DNA of 64,000 nt, taken from assembly GCA_003281525.1 (NCBI GenBank), contig QCBT01000005.1, forward strand, positions 1 through 64,000, given 5' to 3'. The stretch comes from Prochlorococcus sp. AG-347-J06 (GTDB taxonomy: Bacteria; Cyanobacteriota; Cyanobacteriia; PCC-6307; Cyanobiaceae). Each line of letters starts with the position of its first letter. Position 1 is the stretch's first letter. The position numbers and the translations under genes were made by a program. The notes beneath the pieces are model-generated. The model was given only the letters and a program-made list of their open reading frames with translations. It ran no database searches and was not told the DNA's origin. This document shows, in pieces, positions 37,869 to 47,222 of the stretch.

Positions 37869-38597
37869 TTGAAAATTATCATAAATAAAATTACAAAGTT
37901 AATTTTGGGAATTAAAAATCAGGCTTTAATTTTTTCAACAAATAATTTACCTGGATTTGATCAAATGGCATTAGATTTAAATTCTTTAGATCAGACAATT
38001 TCGAATCCTGAAATAATTCTCACATTGAGGTTCTACTATTGGACTGGGGATTGGCTTTCAATTGGCTATCACCAAAAGGAAATTCCCCTTCATTGGAAAA
38101 ATTTATTATCAAATGGGGAAATTAATATTGTTAGACGTCCCTCAGGAGGGGGTGCTGTTCTGCATTCAGGAGGCATAACATATGCATTAACATTTAAAAA
38201 AACTTACTATAAAGTCTTAAGTTATGAAATGGTTAATAATTGGTTAATTAAAAGTTTTAGAGAATTAGGTCTAAACTTACAGTATGGAAATTTACAAAAA
38301 ACAAGCATTAAAACAAATTGTTTTGGGACTTCATTAATTTCAGATTTAGTTGATCAGGATGGGTTTAAGAGAATAGGTAGTGCTCAATTTCGTAAAAAAG
38401 GTGCATTCCTTCAACATGGAGAAATTCAAACAAATCCTTCAAGAGATTTGTGGTTCAAATTATTCAAAGAAGAAGCGCCACCAAAAGTAAATTTAAAACT
38501 AACAAATGATGAAATAGTTCAACATTTGAGAAATTCATTCCTGAAAAATAAATCAAATATAAATTTCAAAAATATTGCCATAGATAATAAAAAATAG
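37869..38597 (+). CDS. biotin/lipoate-protein ligase A/B family protein
   Basis: This is a 242-residue member of the LplA/LipB/BirA fold. The family motif [19 protein letters not shown] lies at about 94-113 and [18 protein letters not shown] at about 175. The N-terminal ALDLN and [18 protein letters not shown] are also family-like. It probably attaches or transfers lipoate or octanoate, but the donor cannot be told. The start is TTG at 37869; no ATG precedes the domain. It is divergent from psaM. Confidence 0.8.
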   Translation: MKIIINKITKLILGIKNQALIFSTNNLPGFDQMALDLNSLDQTISNPEIILTLRFYYWTGDWLSIGYHQKEIPLHWKNLLSNGEINIVRRPSGGGAVLHSGGITYALTFKKTYYKVLSYEMVNNWLIKSFRELGLNLQYGNLQKTSIKTNCFGTSLISDLVDQDGFKRIGSAQFRKKGAFLQHGEIQTNPSRDLWFKLFKEEAPPKVNLKLTNDEIVQHLRNSFLKNKSNINFKNIAIDNKK

Positions 38598-38619
38598 AAA
38601 ATTTTAATGACAAGAATTA

Positions 38620-39843
38620 TTAAAGATCTCCTTTCTGCTTCATTGAATTAATTATTTTCGGTAATTCAATTCCTAGGGGATAATGATTTTTAAAGTTTAA
38701 TTTGTCAACTATATCTGAAGGCAAATTGAACCCTAATTTATTCAATATAAAGTTTCCAATTTTTGACCTATCAATTATCCCCAAAGGGATATCTGCAGCA
38801 TTGAAAACCAATAAAAAACCTTCATTTGTTTCTTCAAGTCTTTCTATAGTTCTCCATAATTTATCGTTATAAGATACACTTTCTAAACTATCGATTGGTT
38901 TCTTAAAATCTCCAACAAGGTTCCGTTCCCATTTTTTTAAGGAAACAGTTTTTAAGATATCCTCATCAACAAAACCGGTCCATCTTCCATTATTCGTAAC
39001 AAAAAAATATTTATCCGCTGCATCCGTCTTATTTTTTATTAACTTATTAAATTCTGAGAAATTTGAATCGTATTCAATTTTCCTCAAAGGTTTTAATTTG
39101 ATCTCAGAAACTTTACTAAACTTAAGTATGTTTTCAATTTTAAAAAATTGACTTTCAGATTTTGAAGAATTAATTCCAAACAAGCCCAAAAAAGAAAGAA
39201 TAAAACCAAAGTAAAAGTTAAATCTAAATAAACAAATTATCCCAAAAAATAAAACAAAAAAAGATAATAATAAATTTACTTTATTAAGGAAATTTCTTCC
39301 TTTATTTTTACTCCCTGAGAAATGCCAAATAATACTTTTTAATAAATTCCCTCCATCTAAAGAACCAATTGGAATCAAATTTAAGAAGCCTAAGAATAAA
39401 TTAAATATACCTACTCTTGAAATTACATTAACTGCTATTTGTTCTTGAGATGGACTGTTGCTACTGATTAAAAGTAAGATAGATGCTGTAGCGAAACATA
39501 AAAGAGGTCTAACAATTGCAATTTTTATATTACCTAAAGCAGTTTGACAATACTTATCTATTTGTAAAATTGCTCCTAAGAAATAAAAAGTAATTTTTTT
39601 TATTTTTACACCCTGATTAAGTGAAACAAAAGTATGAAAAACCTCATGAAAAATAATTGAAGATAATAAGAAAAAAGAAGTTAAAAAGCCTATAATCCAA
39701 GCTTCTTTATTATTAAAGATATCGCCAGAAGATAAATTGACCTGATTAGTTATACTCCATGAGAATAAAAAGAGAATAACAAACCAATAGGGATGAACTT
39801 TAAAGGGAATTCCCCATATTTTAAAAATTTGCCAACTTCTCAA
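38620..39843 (-). CDS. M50 (site-2-protease type) membrane metalloprotease with CBS domains
   Basis: This is a 407-residue protein. The first 215 residues hold about six membrane segments with the zinc motif HEVFH (66-70) and the second ligand motif GSLDGGNLL. The C-terminal part carries two CBS-like repeats (about 235-360), which usually bind adenosyl ligands and gate activity. Such cyanobacterial proteases resemble SpoIVFB and S2P and are proposed to cut membrane-bound regulators. The substrate is unknown. It is divergent from trpF (40 bp). Confidence 0.88.
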   Translation of the reverse strand: MRSWQIFKIWGIPFKVHPYWFVILFLFSWSITNQVNLSSGDIFNNKEAWIIGFLTSFFLLSSIIFHEVFHTFVSLNQGVKIKKITFYFLGAILQIDKYCQTALGNIKIAIVRPLLCFATASILLLISSNSPSQEQIAVNVISRVGIFNLFLGFLNLIPIGSLDGGNLLKSIIWHFSGSKNKGRNFLNKVNLLLSFFVLFFGIICLFRFNFYFGFILSFLGLFGINSSKSESQFFKIENILKFSKVSEIKLKPLRKIEYDSNFSEFNKLIKNKTDAADKYFFVTNNGRWTGFVDEDILKTVSLKKWERNLVGDFKKPIDSLESVSYNDKLWRTIERLEETNEGFLLVFNAADIPLGIIDRSKIGNFILNKLGFNLPSDIVDKLNFKNHYPLGIELPKIINSMKQKGDL

Positions 39844-39883
39844 AAATAATCTCCGCTATATTTAGCAATAATATTAATCTTAC

Positions 39884-40555
39884 ATGCAGTATAATGATAT
39901 GCCCAAGACTAATCCTTTAGTTAAAATCTGTGGACTAACTTCTGAAGAACAAGCTCTTCAAGTAGCTAAATTAGGAGCGAATGCTATTGGCATTATTTCT
40001 GTTGAAGAGTCTCCAAGATATGTATCAGCTGAAATTAAGAAAAAAATATTTAAAACCCTAGAAAATTTTTATCCAAAAATCGATAGAGTAACCGTTGTTC
40101 AAAATTGTCCTATAGATTTAATTATCAAAAACTTCTTAGGCAACCCAAGTGAAACTATCATTCAATTACATGGAGATGAAGATATTGATTATTGCAAAAA
40201 AATAAGGGAAAAAATTCCCTATATTGGCTTATGGAAGGCTTTTAGAATAAAAACGGAAAAGGACATAGATAAAATAAAACCTTTTGAGGATTTTGTAGAT
40301 GCGATACTACTCGATTCTTGGAATAAAGAAACTTATGGAGGTTCAGGGAAAAAAATAAATTCTACTTATTTAAAGAATTTGCAATTTAGCAAACCATGGT
40401 GGTTGGCAGGTGGAATATCAATTAAATGGATTGATGAAATCCTCACTGACTTCAAACCAGATGGACTAGATATTTCAAGTAGTATTGAAATATCTCCAGG
40501 TTTAAAAGATATAAAAAAAACAGAGGATCTTTTTAAGTTGTTAAAAAGAATTTAG
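39884..40555 (+). CDS. trpF: phosphoribosylanthranilate isomerase
   Basis: TrpF catalyses the third step of tryptophan synthesis. The protein shows LVKICGLTSEEQA (catalytic Cys), IIQLHGDEDIDYC, LLDSW (catalytic Asp) with GGSGKKI, LAGGISIKWIDE and DGLDISSSIEISPG. From ATG 39884 it has 223 residues; a second ATG at 39899 is equally close to the domain. Its TAG stop overlaps the TAA stop of convergent folE in a 4-base TTAG. Confidence 0.94.
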   Translation: MQYNDMPKTNPLVKICGLTSEEQALQVAKLGANAIGIISVEESPRYVSAEIKKKIFKTLENFYPKIDRVTVVQNCPIDLIIKNFLGNPSETIIQLHGDEDIDYCKKIREKIPYIGLWKAFRIKTEKDIDKIKPFEDFVDAILLDSWNKETYGGSGKKINSTYLKNLQFSKPWWLAGGISIKWIDEILTDFKPDGLDISSSIEISPGLKDIKKTEDLFKLLKRI

Positions 40556-41292
40556 TAATTATTAGTAGCGGACTGCTGTTTTACAAGCTCAAAAAATTCT
40601 TGTTTTAAACTTAAATCATGTCTAAAATCACCTCTCACAATAGAATTAATCATGCTTGTATTTGGTTCTTTGACTCCCCTCCACTTCATACAATAATGTT
40701 GGGCCTTTACGATAATTCCTAAACCTTTAGGTTCGCACAATTTTTCAATTTCATCTGCAAGGATCATTACAGCCTCTTCCTGTATATGAGGTCTTGAGAA
40801 AACCCAATCAGCAACTCTCGCAAATTTTGAAAGTCCTATGACTTTATTTCCTGGTTTAATACCTATCCAACACTCCCCTAGAATTGGGACTAAGTGATGT
40901 GAGCATGCAGATCTGACAGAAATTGGGCCAACTGTATAAATTTCATCAAGATTCTTGTCATTAGGGAAACTTGTAACTTTAGGTTGCTCATGATATCTTC
41001 CTTTAAAAACTTCATTTAAATACATTTTTGAAACTCTCTCAGCAGTTTCTTGAGTATTATGATCATTTTCAACATCTATTATGAGGGACTTTAGTAAGTC
41101 TTTAACTCTTGAGGCTACTTCTTTTTCTAAAATTTCTAATTCACCAGGGTTTATAAACTCAGAAATATTATCATTAGCACTAAATCTTGTCCCAGAGTTT
41201 TTAATTCTGTCTCTTATAATTTCAGAAATTAGTTTATTAGTAATGTGGTCGTCAAAGTTTCTAATATTATCGTTGGGTAATGTAGAGGTCAT
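40552..41292 (-). CDS. folE: GTP cyclohydrolase I
   Basis: FolE converts GTP to 7,8-dihydroneopterin triphosphate for folate and other pterins. The 246-residue protein has an extra N-terminal region of about 60 residues, then the catalytic core with VGPISVRSACSHHLVPILGECWIG, FARVADWVFSRPHIQEE and the zinc-ligand segment VKAQHYCMKWRGVKEP. It ends in overlap with trpF. It may supply substrate to the PTPS-like protein near 5 kb, if that protein is active. Confidence 0.95.
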   Translation of the reverse strand: MTSTLPNDNIRNFDDHITNKLISEIIRDRIKNSGTRFSANDNISEFINPGELEILEKEVASRVKDLLKSLIIDVENDHNTQETAERVSKMYLNEVFKGRYHEQPKVTSFPNDKNLDEIYTVGPISVRSACSHHLVPILGECWIGIKPGNKVIGLSKFARVADWVFSRPHIQEEAVMILADEIEKLCEPKGLGIIVKAQHYCMKWRGVKEPNTSMINSIVRGDFRHDLSLKQEFFELVKQQSATNNY

Positions 41293-41446
41293 AAAATTCT
41301 AAACAGAAAATTGTATGCAACTTAATTAACTGTATCTTCCAAAAAGCTTAATTGCTTATATACTATATCACATTCTCTTGTTCAATCGGGTTCAAATAGC
41401 ACTAAAAAAAATCACCGTTTTAAGATTAGGCAGATAAACAGAATGT

Positions 41447-42154
41447 TTAAAAGGCTCCTCCAGAGGGCATTAAAGTTAAGTCTTCAATCAGTTGTGATTC
41501 AGGTTGTTGAGCCATATAGAGAATAGTATCTGATACTTCGCTTGAGGAGAGCATAAACGTTCTATCAAAATCAGCATTGATAGATTCCGAGTCCCAAAGA
41601 GGAGTATTTACTGAACCTAAAGTTATTGTGCACGCTCTTATTGAATTTGATCTCTCCTCTTCCCTCAAGCATTTAGTAAACATCGCTAATGCAGATTTTG
41701 AAACACAATAAGCTCCCCATTGAGGGAATGCATTATATGAGGCATGACTACTAACATTAATAACTAAACCACCATTTTTTCTCATTTGAGGGATTATTGA
41801 GCTGCAAATTTGAAAAACACTTGTGAGGTTTATTTGAATAGTTTGTTCCCATTGACCTAAATCCATTTCAACTAAGGGGCCATTAAATGCACAACCGGCA
41901 TTATTTATCAATACTGAAGGGCACCCATACTTCTCAATTGCTTCTTTAACACAATGCTCTATTTCTAAAGCATTAGATAAATCACATTTAATTAGGTTAA
42001 TTTTTGATTTAGTAGTCAACAGTTCAATCTTCAGTTTCTCCATTAAATCCATATTCCTTGAAAGTAAAATTAAATCCCAGCCAGCATTAGCAAAAGTAAT
42101 TGCGGTAGATCTACCAATACCTTTCGTAGCACCAGTTATAAAAGCTAGTTTCAA
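41447..42154 (-). CDS. short-chain dehydrogenase/reductase
   Basis: This is a classical SDR of about 235 residues. The cofactor motif ITGATKGIGRST, the NNAG motif (LINNAGCAFNG), the catalytic Ser (INVSSHAS) and Y-x3-K (YCVSKSALAMF) are all visible. I take the TTG at 42154 as start, one base after the accA stop (TAAATTG). The frame extends to 42196 inside accA through further TTG and GTG codons, and no ATG is available. The tight coupling to accA suggests a lipid-linked reduction, but the substrate is unknown. Confidence 0.82.
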   Translation of the reverse strand: MKLAFITGATKGIGRSTAITFANAGWDLILLSRNMDLMEKLKIELLTTKSKINLIKCDLSNALEIEHCVKEAIEKYGCPSVLINNAGCAFNGPLVEMDLGQWEQTIQINLTSVFQICSSIIPQMRKNGGLVINVSSHASYNAFPQWGAYCVSKSALAMFTKCLREEERSNSIRACTITLGSVNTPLWDSESINADFDRTFMLSSSEVSDTILYMAQQPESQLIEDLTLMPSGGAF

Positions 42155-42155
42155 T

Positions 42156-43163
42156 TTATTCAGTTTTTTGGGGAATTTCACTATAAATCTCTTCAATATT
42201 ATTTGCTTCGATAAATTTACCTAAAACCCTAAACTTTTTGTATCTTTCCTCAATTAATTCGTCTTCAGGCATTTTCAGTAAAGCATTAAGGTGTTTCTCA
42301 ATAGCCTCTTTTAGTGTATTGCCAGCATCTAAAGGAGCCCAATTATTCCCGCCAGAAGGTTCTGGTAATACCTCATCTATAATTCCCAATTTAAGTAAAT
42401 CTTTTCCTGTAATTTTAAGTGCTGATGCAGCTTCTGGTGCCTTCGCAGCATCTCTCCACAAAATTGATGCACATGCTTCCGGACTAGCAACTGTATAAAC
42501 ACTGTGTTCGAACATTAGCAACCTATCTGCAACACCTATTCCAAGTGCACCTCCTGAACCTCCTTCTCCAATGACAGTAGCCACAATTGGGACTTTCAAT
42601 CCAAACATCTCTCGAAGGTTTCTTGCAATCGCTTCCCCTTGACCTTGTTCTTCAGCTTTTAAACCAGCATATGCTCCAGGAGTATCAATAAATGTAAGAA
42701 TTGGCAAAGAAAATCTACTTGCATGCTGCATTAATCTAAGAGCTTTTCTATAACCTCCCGGTTTTGCCATCCCAAAGTTTCTTACTACATTTTCTTTTGT
42801 GTCCCTTCCTTTCTGATGCCCTAACATCAACACTGGTCTATTATTTATCGAACCTATCCCCCCAATTAGTGCCATATCATCGCCACCATTTCTGTCTCCA
42901 TGTAATTCGATCCAGTCATCACAAAACATTTGAACAAAGTCCAAAGTACTTGGTCTTTGAGGATGTCTAGCTACCTGAATCTTTTGAGCAGGGTTGAGAG
43001 ATTTAAAAATTTCTTCTCTTCTTCTAGCAGCTAAGGTTTCAAGCTGTAGAAGCTGTTGACTAACATCTACCTCTGAATCTCGAGCTAATTCTTTAATTTG
43101 CTCTATCTGCTTCTCAAGTTCAACAAGAGGTTTTTCAAAATCAAGGAGGTAACGTTTAGCCAT
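42156..43163 (-). CDS. accA: acetyl-CoA carboxylase carboxyltransferase alpha subunit
   Basis: AccA with AccD transfers the carboxyl group from biotin to acetyl-CoA, the first step of fatty-acid synthesis. The 335 residues include [57 protein letters not shown] and [18 protein letters not shown]. It starts 3 bp after the aar stop and ends 1 bp before the SDR start, forming one leftward lipid operon. Confidence 0.97.
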   Translation of the reverse strand: MAKRYLLDFEKPLVELEKQIEQIKELARDSEVDVSQQLLQLETLAARRREEIFKSLNPAQKIQVARHPQRPSTLDFVQMFCDDWIELHGDRNGGDDMALIGGIGSINNRPVLMLGHQKGRDTKENVVRNFGMAKPGGYRKALRLMQHASRFSLPILTFIDTPGAYAGLKAEEQGQGEAIARNLREMFGLKVPIVATVIGEGGSGGALGIGVADRLLMFEHSVYTVASPEACASILWRDAAKAPEAASALKITGKDLLKLGIIDEVLPEPSGGNNWAPLDAGNTLKEAIEKHLNALLKMPEDELIEERYKKFRVLGKFIEANNIEEIYSEIPQKTE

Positions 43164-43166
43164 AAT

Positions 43167-44207
43167 TTAGACAGTTAATACTTTAGGCTGCTTATCAAGT
43201 CCAATTGCAGAAAAACCATGCTTTAAAGAAGCTGCTCCAATAAATTCCATCTTTTCAAGGGAAATGTTATTTCTTCCCCAACTAAAGTTTGTATGACACT
43301 TTTCAAATTCTAAAATCATAGCTTCTGCGAAGCAAGCAAACATCTCTCGCTGAGGGTTTTGCATTTCCGCAAGTTCCATCATATTCCAACCAATATCATT
43401 GAAAAACTCTACTATACCTCCTTTTAAAACATAAATATTTTCACCCTGAAATTTCTCATCAAGATTTTTGGGGTATCCACCATCAATCATTAAACATGGT
43501 TTTTTTAAGTTATCAGTATCAATTTCTATGGTTTTAGGCATACTTGCAACCCATACAACAATATCAGCCTGAGGCAATGCCTCATCTATACTTGTTATGG
43601 TGCCACCATCTAATTCTTTTTGTAACAACGCCAGTGGTTCTTGTTGTCTTGCTACCATAAGAAGTTCTGAAATCCCAGTTTTATTGATAAGCCACCTACA
43701 AACAGCACTACCAATATCACCTGTAGCACCTATTACAGCAACAGTTGCTTTTTTAAGATCAATCCCAATACGAGGAGCATTTATCTCTAGTTGCTTACAA
43801 ATAACCCAGGCGGTATGAGTATTGCCAGTAGTAAACCTTTCCCACTCTAATGCTGTATTTCTAATTTGTTTATGCTGTAGAAGATTAAAATTCTCGAAAA
43901 TAATCGAAGTAAATCCTCCTAAAGCAGTAATGTTAATCCCTTTTTTCTGAGCTAGTTCCATAGCATTAAGAACTTTTCTTCTGGCGGTTTTAAACCTTGA
44001 AAGCATTTCAGGAACAAAGCACGAATCTATATAAGAACCTTCAATAGATATTCCAGTAGCACTCTTAACTTCTACATTTTCAACAAGCTGAGGAGGAGCA
44101 GTACACCAAACATCCAAGTCGCCATCAGCAATATGATCAAAGCCTAGCATCGAAGCTTTTCTTTTTGCATCTTCAAAACTGGTTGAGTGGCCTATTAACC
44201 CAAACAT
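43167..44207 (-). CDS. aar: long-chain acyl-[acyl-carrier-protein] reductase
   Basis: AAR reduces acyl-ACP to fatty aldehyde with NADPH, the first step of cyanobacterial alkane synthesis. The 346-residue protein has an N-terminal substrate domain ([18 protein letters not shown]), the dinucleotide motif [18 protein letters not shown] at 156-173, and C292 in MFACFAEAM, matching the proposed acyl-thioester cysteine. It lies downstream of ado with a 108-bp gap containing a hairpin, and 3 bp before accA. Confidence 0.97.
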   Translation of the reverse strand: MFGLIGHSTSFEDAKRKASMLGFDHIADGDLDVWCTAPPQLVENVEVKSATGISIEGSYIDSCFVPEMLSRFKTARRKVLNAMELAQKKGINITALGGFTSIIFENFNLLQHKQIRNTALEWERFTTGNTHTAWVICKQLEINAPRIGIDLKKATVAVIGATGDIGSAVCRWLINKTGISELLMVARQQEPLALLQKELDGGTITSIDEALPQADIVVWVASMPKTIEIDTDNLKKPCLMIDGGYPKNLDEKFQGENIYVLKGGIVEFFNDIGWNMMELAEMQNPQREMFACFAEAMILEFEKCHTNFSWGRNNISLEKMEFIGAASLKHGFSAIGLDKQPKVLTV

Positions 44208-44271
44208 TTAAAATTTATAAATGGTTTCTATACGATGTTATGAACAATAGCACAGAGGTAACTACTTAAAT

Positions 44272-44296
44272 AGGATTGATTAATTATTAAAATCCT
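44272..44296 (-). terminator. hairpin between ado and aar
   Basis: On the minus strand AGGATT pairs with AATCCT, and inside it TTAAT pairs with ATTAA, giving an 11-bp stem interrupted by a 2-nt bulge, 19 bp after the ado stop. A weak ATTTAAG tail follows. It could attenuate or separate the ado transcript from aar. Confidence 0.4.
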
Positions 44297-44315
44297 TTAT
44301 TAATTAGAAATATAA

Positions 44316-45044
44316 CTAGACGATAGCTGCCATAGCCATTCTTGCAATTTCTCTATTATCTAGACCTATTTCCATCAATGTATCTTGATAAGCAATCATA
44401 AATTCTTCCATTAATTCTTCTCTGTCCATAGCTAAAACTGATGCGTCATCTGCTACTTCATCTAACATCTTTTTAATTAACGGAAGATTAACCTTATTAG
44501 CTTCCATTAATTCCTCTTTACAAGTAGATAGATTCTCTTTAAGCCACTCTTGACCATAATTTAAATGAAGATATTCATCTTTAACAACTCCCTCTGTTAT
44601 TTTTTTTGCAAAAGGATCCGCAACTCTTATGTAGACGTTATATGCAGAAATTGCAAATGCTTCAATTAAGATAGCTTGTATTAAAAGACATGTTGTTAAA
44701 TTTCCTTTATCAAGAGCAACTTGAAAATTACCATGTAATTTAGAAAAGAATTTTTTAGCAAATTCCATATCAGCTACTACACCTAAATTCCTTCCACATG
44801 CAGTAAAGCCTTTTTTGTGCTTCATTTCCATTCTCGCCAATTTAGTTAACTCTTCTAACTCATTTGGAATTAAAGTTGCTATTGAAATGTAATTATCATG
44901 AGCTTCTTGCTCTCCCTCTATAACAATTGCATTAATTCTGCTGTATGCATCCTTGTAAGAATCTGTAGTGAAGTCGGGTAAATCTAAAGAAATCGGATTA
45001 GTCGATTCTTCAATAGTTTTTTTATTTGATTCTAGAGTTTGCAT
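44316..45044 (-). CDS. ado: aldehyde-deformylating oxygenase
   Basis: ADO is a ferritin-like di-iron enzyme that turns Cn fatty aldehydes into Cn-1 alkanes plus formate. With the start at ATG 45044 (MQTLESNKKT) the protein has 242 residues; an ATG 27 bp upstream adds nine residues not seen in the family. The iron ligands E45, E73, H76, E128, E157 and H160 are all present at the positions known from the Prochlorococcus crystal structure numbering. It pairs with aar downstream. Confidence 0.97.
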   Translation of the reverse strand: MQTLESNKKTIEESTNPISLDLPDFTTDSYKDAYSRINAIVIEGEQEAHDNYISIATLIPNELEELTKLARMEMKHKKGFTACGRNLGVVADMEFAKKFFSKLHGNFQVALDKGNLTTCLLIQAILIEAFAISAYNVYIRVADPFAKKITEGVVKDEYLHLNYGQEWLKENLSTCKEELMEANKVNLPLIKKMLDEVADDASVLAMDREELMEEFMIAYQDTLMEIGLDNREIARMAMAAIV

Positions 45045-45155
45045 GTCAGTAATCTTTAGCTCATTATGCATGAATATTACACGATTATAGAGAGTTTATT
45101 TAAATATCATGAAAATAGTTTCAAATGTTAAGTCACATTTTTTACTTAAACTTAT

Positions 45156-45950
45156 TTAAGAATTGTTTGGCCAATCTGATTGCATCAGATTCATAATCAA
45201 TTTGAACCAATGATTAATCAATAATTCCTTTAAATTTTTCCCTAAAGACTCATTTGCTCCTCTACTATCTCCAATAACACCTGATTTACTGAAGTCATCA
45301 GTTAGCCAAGCAGTAGGCGCGTTGCCCTCTAGACTCCAACCTTCAGGGATCTCTACTTTATTACCCTCATTTGGGCGTTCATCACCTACTAATTCTGGTT
45401 TCAAAGCCATCATCAAACTTGTTTCAGCCAAAGAAGCATGAAGCCCATCCTCAATCTCAGTTTTTGTTAACAATTCACTCAATCCATTCACACCACTCCA
45501 TAAGAAACAAGGGAAAACTGCCATCCCTGGTGCGACACTTCTTAACTCTCTTGCAGCTGTATTTAATAGTGAAATTTGCCCTCCATGTCCATTAATTAAT
45601 ATCAATCTTTTAAAACCCATTTCAGATAATTGACCTCCAACTTCCTTTATAATTGAGGTTATTAAATCTGAGGAAAGTGAAATTGTCCCAGCAAAACCCT
45701 TATGTTCTGGAGAAAAACCAATATATTGTGTTGGAAGTTTTTTTAAGGGAATATCGGCAGGGAATAATTTAAAAACTTCGCTAATAATTTCATCAACAAA
45801 AATACTGTCTGTAGCAAGAGGCAAATGCGGTCCATGTTGCTCAACAGCACCGAATGGCCAAATCACTGTTGATCTTTTGTTTTTTGCAACACACTCAATT
45901 TCTTGCCAATTTAAATATTCAAATTTATTAGGTATTGGTTTAAAGTTCAT
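45156..45950 (-). CDS. creatininase family amidohydrolase-like protein
   Basis: This is a 264-residue protein of the creatininase fold. Metal-binding motifs are WPFGAVEQHGPHLPLATD (E, H, D), LILINGHGGQ (H) and the later glutamate in GLHASLAETSLM. The family includes creatininase, FAPy deformylase and mycofactocin enzymes; a creatine pathway is not expected here, so the substrate is open. It is 111 bp upstream of ado on the same strand and divergent from the S1-like gene. Confidence 0.85.
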   Translation of the reverse strand: MNFKPIPNKFEYLNWQEIECVAKNKRSTVIWPFGAVEQHGPHLPLATDSIFVDEIISEVFKLFPADIPLKKLPTQYIGFSPEHKGFAGTISLSSDLITSIIKEVGGQLSEMGFKRLILINGHGGQISLLNTAARELRSVAPGMAVFPCFLWSGVNGLSELLTKTEIEDGLHASLAETSLMMALKPELVGDERPNEGNKVEIPEGWSLEGNAPTAWLTDDFSKSGVIGDSRGANESLGKNLKELLINHWFKLIMNLMQSDWPNNS

Positions 45951-46016
45951 TAATTTTAATTTTGAGTACTAACATTTAGAGTATGTTAATAATTAATTAT
46001 TCTTATTTTACCTACG

Positions 46017-47222
46017 ATGGGAGTCAGTAATAAAAATGCCCAAGATAATATCCAACCAAAGGGCAATAAAAAACCTCTTCAAGTACTTCACATAAGCAAG
46101 AAAGAAACTCAAAAAATAGATAATGAGAAAACCAATTCGCAAGAAGAAATTAAAAAAGAAGATATCGCAATCAAATCGCAAATCATTAAAAATGATTCAG
46201 TAAAAAAAATTGAGGACAATAACGAAAACACCAAGGATTTTGATATTTCTCAACAAAATTTAACTCAACAAGACTTAAATAGACCCCTTAATTTTTCTGA
46301 GCAAAACACAGATTTTCAATTAGAAAGAACAGTTGATGAATTCGATTTTGATGAAAGTGCTTTTTTGGAGGCTTTAAATGCAAATGAGCCAATTGGGGCT
46401 ACAGGAGAAACAATTTCAGGTAAGGTTATAGCAATCGAAAGTGATGGACTATATATTGACATTGGCGGGAAAGCACCTGGTTATATGCCCAAAAAAGAAT
46501 GTGGTTTGGGTGTCATCACTAACTTTAAAGAAAAGTTTTCTATAGGCCTTGAAATGGAAGTTTTGGTTATCAAAGAACAAAATGCTGATGGGATGGTAAC
46601 AGTGAGCGCTCGGGCATTAATTCTCAGGCAAAGTTGGGAGAAAGTATCAACTTCCGCAAAAAATGGAGAATTAATTAACGTTTTAATTAATGGATTTAAC
46701 AGAGGCGGGCTTACGTGTGATGTAGATGGATTAAGAGGATTCATACCAAGATCCCAACTTGAAGATGGTAAAGAATACCAATCCTTTGTTGGCAAAACTC
46801 TAAAAGTAGCGTTTCTTGAGGTGAATCCAGAATCCAGAAAATTAGTTCTCTCTGAAAAGAAAGCCTCATTAGTCTCTAAACTTACAAGTTTAGAATTAGG
46901 TCAATTAATTGAAGGAGAAGTTTTAGCAGTAAAACCATATGGCTTCTTTATAGATTTAGGAGGAGCTAGTGGACTTCTTCATCAATCCTCACTAACAAAT
47001 GGATCGATTCGTTCTTTAAGAGAAGTTTTTAGAGAAGGGGAAATGATAAAAGCTTTAATATCTGAAATAGACCTCGAAAAAGGTCGTATTGGCCTCAATA
47101 CAGCACTCCTAGAAAACTCTGCGGGAGAATTAATTATTGATAAGCAAAAAGTTATGCAAGAAGCCACAGAGAGAGCACTAAAAACTAAAGCACTCTTCGA
47201 TAAAAAAGAACAAGATAAATGA
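46017..47222 (+). CDS. S1-domain RNA-binding protein (ribosomal protein S1 homologue)
   Basis: This is a 401-residue protein with a low-complexity, Lys/Gln/Asn-rich N-terminal third (1-125) followed by three S1/OB-fold repeats: GETISGKVIAIESDGLYIDI (about 128-200), GELINVLINGFNRGGLTCDV (about 215-285) and GQLIEGEVLAVKPYGFFIDL (about 300-370). It resembles the second S1 homologue of cyanobacteria rather than the full rpsA. It probably binds mRNA. Its stop overlaps the next ATG (ATGA). Confidence 0.88.
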   Translation: MGVSNKNAQDNIQPKGNKKPLQVLHISKKETQKIDNEKTNSQEEIKKEDIAIKSQIIKNDSVKKIEDNNENTKDFDISQQNLTQQDLNRPLNFSEQNTDFQLERTVDEFDFDESAFLEALNANEPIGATGETISGKVIAIESDGLYIDIGGKAPGYMPKKECGLGVITNFKEKFSIGLEMEVLVIKEQNADGMVTVSARALILRQSWEKVSTSAKNGELINVLINGFNRGGLTCDVDGLRGFIPRSQLEDGKEYQSFVGKTLKVAFLEVNPESRKLVLSEKKASLVSKLTSLELGQLIEGEVLAVKPYGFFIDLGGASGLLHQSSLTNGSIRSLREVFREGEMIKALISEIDLEKGRIGLNTALLENSAGELIIDKQKVMQEATERALKTKALFDKKEQDK

